Virus record (IMG/VR): IMGVR_UViG_3300007276_000243
Location: 1-26,977 of that record
Direction: 5' to 3' (one strand)
Source: a virus
Length of the DNA stretch: 26,977 nt
This document shows positions 23,601 through 26,977 of the stretch, one piece after another. The stretch's first letter is position 1. Each line of letters opens with the position of its first letter. A program made the translations under genes and the position numbers. A model generated the notes under the pieces. The model was not told the DNA's origin and did not search any database. It saw only the letters and a list, made by a program, of their open reading frames with translations.

Positions 23601-26600
23601 AAGGAATCAACTTACCCAGTCAACAAATACAAAAGAAATATTTAGAAAAAAAATAAGCGACATAAACGCAGAGATTGCAGAGATTGCTGAGACTAACAAA
23701 ATACCTGAGCAACAAAAAATAGATGCTGAGGGTAATGTCGTAGGCACGGGTGTTAACCTCAATAGTATATTAGGGAAGACTGAAAGAAAAAAGGCGGCCA
23801 AGTATGTATGGGCTGGTAAGATGTTAACCAAAGATAAATTCTTAAAAAAACTAGACAAACTAACCAGTACGCAGTTTAAAAGAATGGGTAGCACAACAGT
23901 AGTTGGTGACCCTGAAATTGCCGCTAAACTAAAATCCAAAATAAATGCCATTCAAAAGCCAAGCACAGAGGGCGTGGATGTATCTCAACAAGCCGCAGAT
24001 AGCGAAGCGTTGGGAGAAAGAGACACCCAAATCGAAACCACTCCCGAAGAGGTTGCGCAAGTCGAAGATGAGGTTGAAACGCAAAAAGCGATAACAATTT
24101 CACCAACACCAGTTGAGGCAAGTGAAGCTATTACAGAAACTTTTACACCTGATGCAGTTGTAGAAAATGTAATAGTAGAGGAGACTCAAGAACCCACAGG
24201 TGTTCAGATTATTACTAAGCCAGACAATACATTTGCAGTTGTTGAAAATGATGTTGTTGTTGAAGACAACATTGAGACTAAAGAGATGGCATTAGATGTA
24301 GCAAACAAAACCGCTCCAGTCGTTAGTGTTGAAACACAAACAGAGGTAGAAACTAAACCAGCACCTATTCTTCTCAAGCCGTTAAAGAAACATAAAATTG
24401 CGTTTAAAAACAATACCTTAGAAGAAACAGATAGACGAGGGATTATTGCGTATGCATTAGATAAAAAATTAAACGGCAAGAAACTAACCGCGTTTGAAAA
24501 TACTATTATAAATGCATCTAATCAGGAGACTGTAATTGACATACGAATACTTCTTGAAGATGTTAAAACAAAACAAAAAACACGTCAAGAATTTGATCAA
24601 GAGGTTGCTGACTTACAGGCGTTTATTAATCAAGCAAACCCACAGTTTCAACTATCAACAAAAGCTACTCCTGAAGAAAAAAAGCAAGCCCTTGAAGATG
24701 AGGCTATAAGGTTAATGGAAGGCTTTGAAGAGGAAGAAATGGCAGCCGTTTCATTGTCTGTGAAGAAACTAAAACAAACTAAAGAAAAAATGCCTGAAGC
24801 TTTTTGGACCGTGTCTAAGGTAGAAGACGAAGGTGGTCTTATCCCTGTAGATGTTGAGGGTGGATCAGGTTTTGTGGATAGTGAGGGTGACATCAAGGGG
24901 GTGTATAAGTTTGAGGAGGCTATTAAAAACAAGGTAAAAGGAGTTGCTGACAAGATATTAAAAAAAGCAGTTGACCTTGGAGGTATTAAGCTAGACAACT
25001 TTGACAACTACCTTACAGACATATATGAGCGTAATGGTTTTAGGGTTGTTTCTAGGACACCATTCAATGAAGAGTATGCACCAAAAGGCTGGAACAAAGA
25101 GACTGACGGGACACCTGATGTCATTGCAATGGTATATGACCCAGACAATGTAATAGATATTGAAGAGAAGACCTTCTCTGATCCAGACACAGGTTATGAC
25201 CAGATGATAGCATACAGAGACTCTGTGATACAAGAAGCCAAGAACAAAGCCATCCCCAGTATAGTTCCTATAACTATAAAAGAGGGAACTAAGTTTGCTG
25301 AAAAGGTAAAGCGCATGGGTTTATTTGAGCTGATAGGAAAGAAGATAAACCTAGTGATGGCAGACCAGCTTATTGCTAACGACAGGTTTATGGGTGGACC
25401 AATGTTTCCATACATGGAAAAGTTATTTGGTAAGGTTGCATGGGCATCTATAACAGAGACTGCTGCTAAGGCAATTATTAAAGGTGCTATCAAGTCAGAC
25501 TATACTGTTGTATTTAATATGAGTCCTACTGCAATCATAGGTAACGAGGCATTCAATCAAAATATTTTAGAAGGCCTAGATGAAGAACAACAAAAAGAAT
25601 TGTTTTCTGAAATACAAAGTTACGTTGCTGCACAAAAAAAGAATTTATTTAAAAAGGAGGCTTCTGAGGCTACAACATTAAAAGAGTTTTTTGATTCTAT
25701 AAATGAATCGTCATCTACCAAAAGAAAAGAATTTTTTGATGCTATCCTACCTACTACTAAAAAGAAATCAAGTACAGACATAGGAATATTTTTAGAGAAA
25801 ATAGGCCTTACCATGGAGAAGTTAACGGCTGATGTGGCTCAAGACTTTGTTGCTGATTTACCTGTCGGTGCATTAACTACTGTGCTTGAGGTTACAGATA
25901 AAAACGGAAACAGGGTTACAGAAGAAACTGCAGATGAAGCGCTTATAGGTCCAAAGGACCAGAAGAAGGAAGGGCTGCCTAAACATCCTAACTACCCATG
26001 GTTTATTAGGGGTAGGGCTGTTGCTATACTTAAAGAAACCACCCCGTTTTGGAACATGGTTGACAGGGTAATGGATGTTATAGATAAAAAAATAACAGGT
26101 GTTATCAGAAAGAAATCAGGCAAGACGGTTGAAGGTGAAAAGGTATCTGCCACAAGAAGGTTTACAGCCAAGGAGGCACTTAATGACGCATACTATCAGG
26201 CTCAGTTAAACGCTGATAAGCTATACCAAATTACCAATCCAAAGTTTTCAGAGTACTCTGAGTTTATAAACCTAATAAAAAGATCATTCCCAGGTGTAGA
26301 GGTTATTGATAGCCAAGAAGGTTTTGATAATTTACTATCAAATCCTGATGTTGTTGCATTAACAACAAAGGGACAGAGAGACCAGTCCAAGGTTTACGGT
26401 GCGGTGTTTGAGGGTAAGTTATACCTAAACCCTGCTGCTGCCAACCTGAATACACCCATACATGAGTTTGGTCATATATGGAATAACATTGCCAAGCAAC
26501 AAAGGCCAGAGCTTTATAAAAAAGGTTTAGAGCTTATAGAGGCTGACAAAACATATGTTTCTCAGATTGAAAACAGTCCAGAATATAAGAGGGTAATTAA

Positions 26601-26977
26601 ACAGATGAAGAAGGAGGGTAGGACTGAACAAGAGATTCGTGAGTTTATTTTAGAGGAGGCATTAGCCACTGCCATTGGTGACAAGGGTGAATCATTTGCT
26701 AATGCAGCGGTAAAGGCTGACTTTAAAAATTGGTTGAAGAAATTATATAGATTTGTAAAATCAATGGTAGGTTTGTCTCAGTATACTGATGAGCAAATAC
26801 AAGACATAACACTTGACGAATTTTTACAAGGGGTTGTGGTTGATTTACTTTCAGGAGAACAGGTGTTTAAGGATGCTCAAGTCAAGGAGTTTCCTGGTCA
26901 GCTTCAGTTGATGACAGGAATAAGTCTTGATGAAACATCTATGACCACTATTATATCTGCAGGTAGAGAGCAAGGAT
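20692..26977 (+). CDS. giant polyvalent internal/ejection protein with zinc-metallopeptidase motif (3' partial)
   Basis: One frame is open from ATG 20692 past the window end, giving 2,095 codons. Domains in order are as follows. Residues 6-41 and 53-88 hold a duplicated motif (F-APDG-Y-FL-RYGQ-F-SFI-D-TF). Residues 115-200 look like coiled coil. Residues 205-275 form a small alpha/beta module. Residues about 300-387 contain YYVAPTLFPKEP and GEVFQFDTEEEAQKFAEGSW, typical of large phage proteins. Residues 684-760 are Gly/Ala-rich and membrane-like. Residues 790-880 include GAIIGAVDFLSSGLAG and AAEGFGEYLAQ. Residues 1090-1225 are an acidic Glu/Val/Thr linker. Residues 1364-1500 contain YERNGFRVVSRTPFNEEYAP and TPDVIAMVYDP. 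H1924-EFG-H1928 with E1988/E1989 downstream fits a zinc peptidase. The context of internal-protein genes suggests it is packaged and ejected with DNA, like T7 gp16 but with extra effector domains. Confidence 0.8.
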   Translation, partial: MTDRKFKAPDGQEYDELFLVERYGQEKFNSFIADNTFEEISMGGETVLDEDEFTAPDGKKYSQSFLIDRYGQDQFESFIEDGTFKKKDVTDSGSLDGMSESQESDFKTPDSLGMYPTQEEADTAFQENLQRLKELKQAQEQRESDRQGRFTQTDEEALSTLQKKELEDKKQFLDTQKKEYEDAQKSSDFQNELSTIDAELTFKEQNEVSSILNKKFGRYGFIATPAGQYGRDVVIVKTLDGNERIVLEVDNFTFDGSGEPTSKILKDFINSNARSIDDRTQVQTEDDLKIEDELNKAYRAREIRPVAMVNNDGSESTVKFMSFEEDGKYYVAPTLFPKEPDSPTSKPSDWFELDMNESIMLAKQRGEVFQFDTEEEAQKFAEGSWKNISSSDAEADKFYADRGLDYFTSRRAYDDYQDLTEEIDFIEETFTGEGYEQQYEESLSKEDKEQFGDLYVNGKIRSDARGYVEILKEKRDSLSSFTMMDDQQVKAREDFDEYLTDRIQKTATVAAESNRDANIAQKNIEASIKNNLGINADELLNYVPLNKREEVLKDKYTQDLVTVSVAKEQAAAKYEVAKTFYNKKVNKSLQGEYVDNLEGFNTAVGNGYKRGQAMEVILAMTLGIEDLGILNATNSKEENAKLISKYLGSQSPNLSRVSARYASANTGAEVADVILDNPLEWMTTLAGESLSQLLPYGVKLIPTFAATGTVTGAVAGSIAPGVGTLSGGLTGLGYGARTGFAATSFAMEYTNSVLDGLQKYDYNYLDPKQVEKGMEDQRVWDYANDVGVKRGAIIGAVDFLSSGLAGRVFKPASKLASRGTRIGLFAAERAIYDPAAEGFGEYLAQIGSGQEVDFKEILAEMGGAGGNNVSMAGYNIMMDTRRNTNLKLADFLANDLSGMVNDNASDSRVSNWANNMLKLGKINDDQAQRIQENVGIRRQINELLNVSKAAVLSSPQTKKVRARLAELIDARNQLTQSTNTKEIFRKKISDINAEIAEIAETNKIPEQQKIDAEGNVVGTGVNLNSILGKTERKKAAKYVWAGKMLTKDKFLKKLDKLTSTQFKRMGSTTVVGDPEIAAKLKSKINAIQKPSTEGVDVSQQAADSEALGERDTQIETTPEEVAQVEDEVETQKAITISPTPVEASEAITETFTPDAVVENVIVEETQEPTGVQIITKPDNTFAVVENDVVVEDNIETKEMALDVANKTAPVVSVETQTEVETKPAPILLKPLKKHKIAFKNNTLEETDRRGIIAYALDKKLNGKKLTAFENTIINASNQETVIDIRILLEDVKTKQKTRQEFDQEVADLQAFINQANPQFQLSTKATPEEKKQALEDEAIRLMEGFEEEEMAAVSLSVKKLKQTKEKMPEAFWTVSKVEDEGGLIPVDVEGGSGFVDSEGDIKGVYKFEEAIKNKVKGVADKILKKAVDLGGIKLDNFDNYLTDIYERNGFRVVSRTPFNEEYAPKGWNKETDGTPDVIAMVYDPDNVIDIEEKTFSDPDTGYDQMIAYRDSVIQEAKNKAIPSIVPITIKEGTKFAEKVKRMGLFELIGKKINLVMADQLIANDRFMGGPMFPYMEKLFGKVAWASITETAAKAIIKGAIKSDYTVVFNMSPTAIIGNEAFNQNILEGLDEEQQKELFSEIQSYVAAQKKNLFKKEASEATTLKEFFDSINESSSTKRKEFFDAILPTTKKKSSTDIGIFLEKIGLTMEKLTADVAQDFVADLPVGALTTVLEVTDKNGNRVTEETADEALIGPKDQKKEGLPKHPNYPWFIRGRAVAILKETTPFWNMVDRVMDVIDKKITGVIRKKSGKTVEGEKVSATRRFTAKEALNDAYYQAQLNADKLYQITNPKFSEYSEFINLIKRSFPGVEVIDSQEGFDNLLSNPDVVALTTKGQRDQSKVYGAVFEGKLYLNPAAANLNTPIHEFGHIWNNIAKQQRPELYKKGLELIEADKTYVSQIENSPEYKRVIKQMKKEGRTEQEIREFILEEALATAIGDKGESFANAAVKADFKNWLKKLYRFVKSMVGLSQYTDEQIQDITLDEFLQGVVVDLLSGEQVFKDAQVKEFPGQLQLMTGISLDETSMTTIISAGREQG

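Noticed and set aside
24991-25233. Minus-strand frames opposite the giant gene (several of 60-119 codons)
   Set aside because: They sit opposite a continuous + strand frame with plausible domains and lack initiation signals; they are treated as antisense shadows.
20692-26977. Possible virion RNA polymerase, as in giant genes of crAss-like phages
   Set aside because: I looked for the polymerase metal-binding signature DxDGD and saw none in the 2,095 visible residues. It could only lie beyond the window end.
1-26977. tRNA genes, CRISPR arrays, insertion sequences, integrase or attachment sites
   Set aside because: No cloverleaf-like sequence, regularly spaced repeats, terminal inverted repeats or recombinase motifs were seen. 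The gaps between genes are too short to hold most of these.

Overview
The window reads as the virion-structure half of a tailed phage, most likely a podovirus infecting a member of the Bacteroidota (probably Flavobacteriia). Every supported gene is on the + strand and tightly packed; no gene-free stretch exceeds about 90 bases. Three inter-gene gaps carry the Bacteroidota-type -7 element TATATTTG (TAnnTTTG), with a TATCTTTG variant at a fourth. Start codons sit behind A/T-rich leaders without Shine-Dalgarno sequences. Several proteins carry signatures I associate from memory with crAss-like phages and other Bacteroidota podoviruses such as Cellulophaga phage phi14:2. No database was searched, so that affiliation is tentative.

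Layout. 1-117 is the end of an upstream gene, closed by a clear intrinsic terminator (140-170). A first transcription unit (promoter 174-181) runs through a 76-aa unknown, a 187-aa protein that looks like two tandem GroES/Cpn10-type modules, a small-terminase-like gene with a start-region frame problem, the large terminase and the portal. A second unit (promoter 5942-5949) carries the scaffold and major capsid protein, followed by a strong terminator or attenuator (8539-8579) and a 249-aa conserved head-region gene. A third unit (terminator 9379-9408, promoter 9412-9419) carries two connector/ring proteins, a 1563-aa tail nozzle/stabilisation protein, a 52-aa basic ORF, a 12-cysteine tail protein and a 273-aa tail protein. 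A fourth promoter-like element lies 5 bases before a cupin-like gene. Behind it follow an Ala/Gln-rich internal protein, a 620-aa internal protein and a giant gene open past the window end (over 2,095 codons).

How the parts fit. Packaging proteins load DNA through the portal into a capsid built from scaffold and major capsid protein. The ring proteins and the 1563-aa nozzle make a short tail, with Cys-rich and 273-aa proteins near its tip. The last three genes look like internal proteins expelled with the DNA.

The most unusual element is the giant protein. It has a duplicated N-terminal motif, coiled coil, a Gly/Ala-rich membrane-like segment, an acidic linker, a module like one I associate with phage polyvalent proteins, and an HEFGH zinc-metallopeptidase motif near the visible end. 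This is the architecture expected of a polyvalent effector delivered into the host with the genome. No integrase, replication gene, lysis gene, tRNA, CRISPR array or insertion sequence is visible here.
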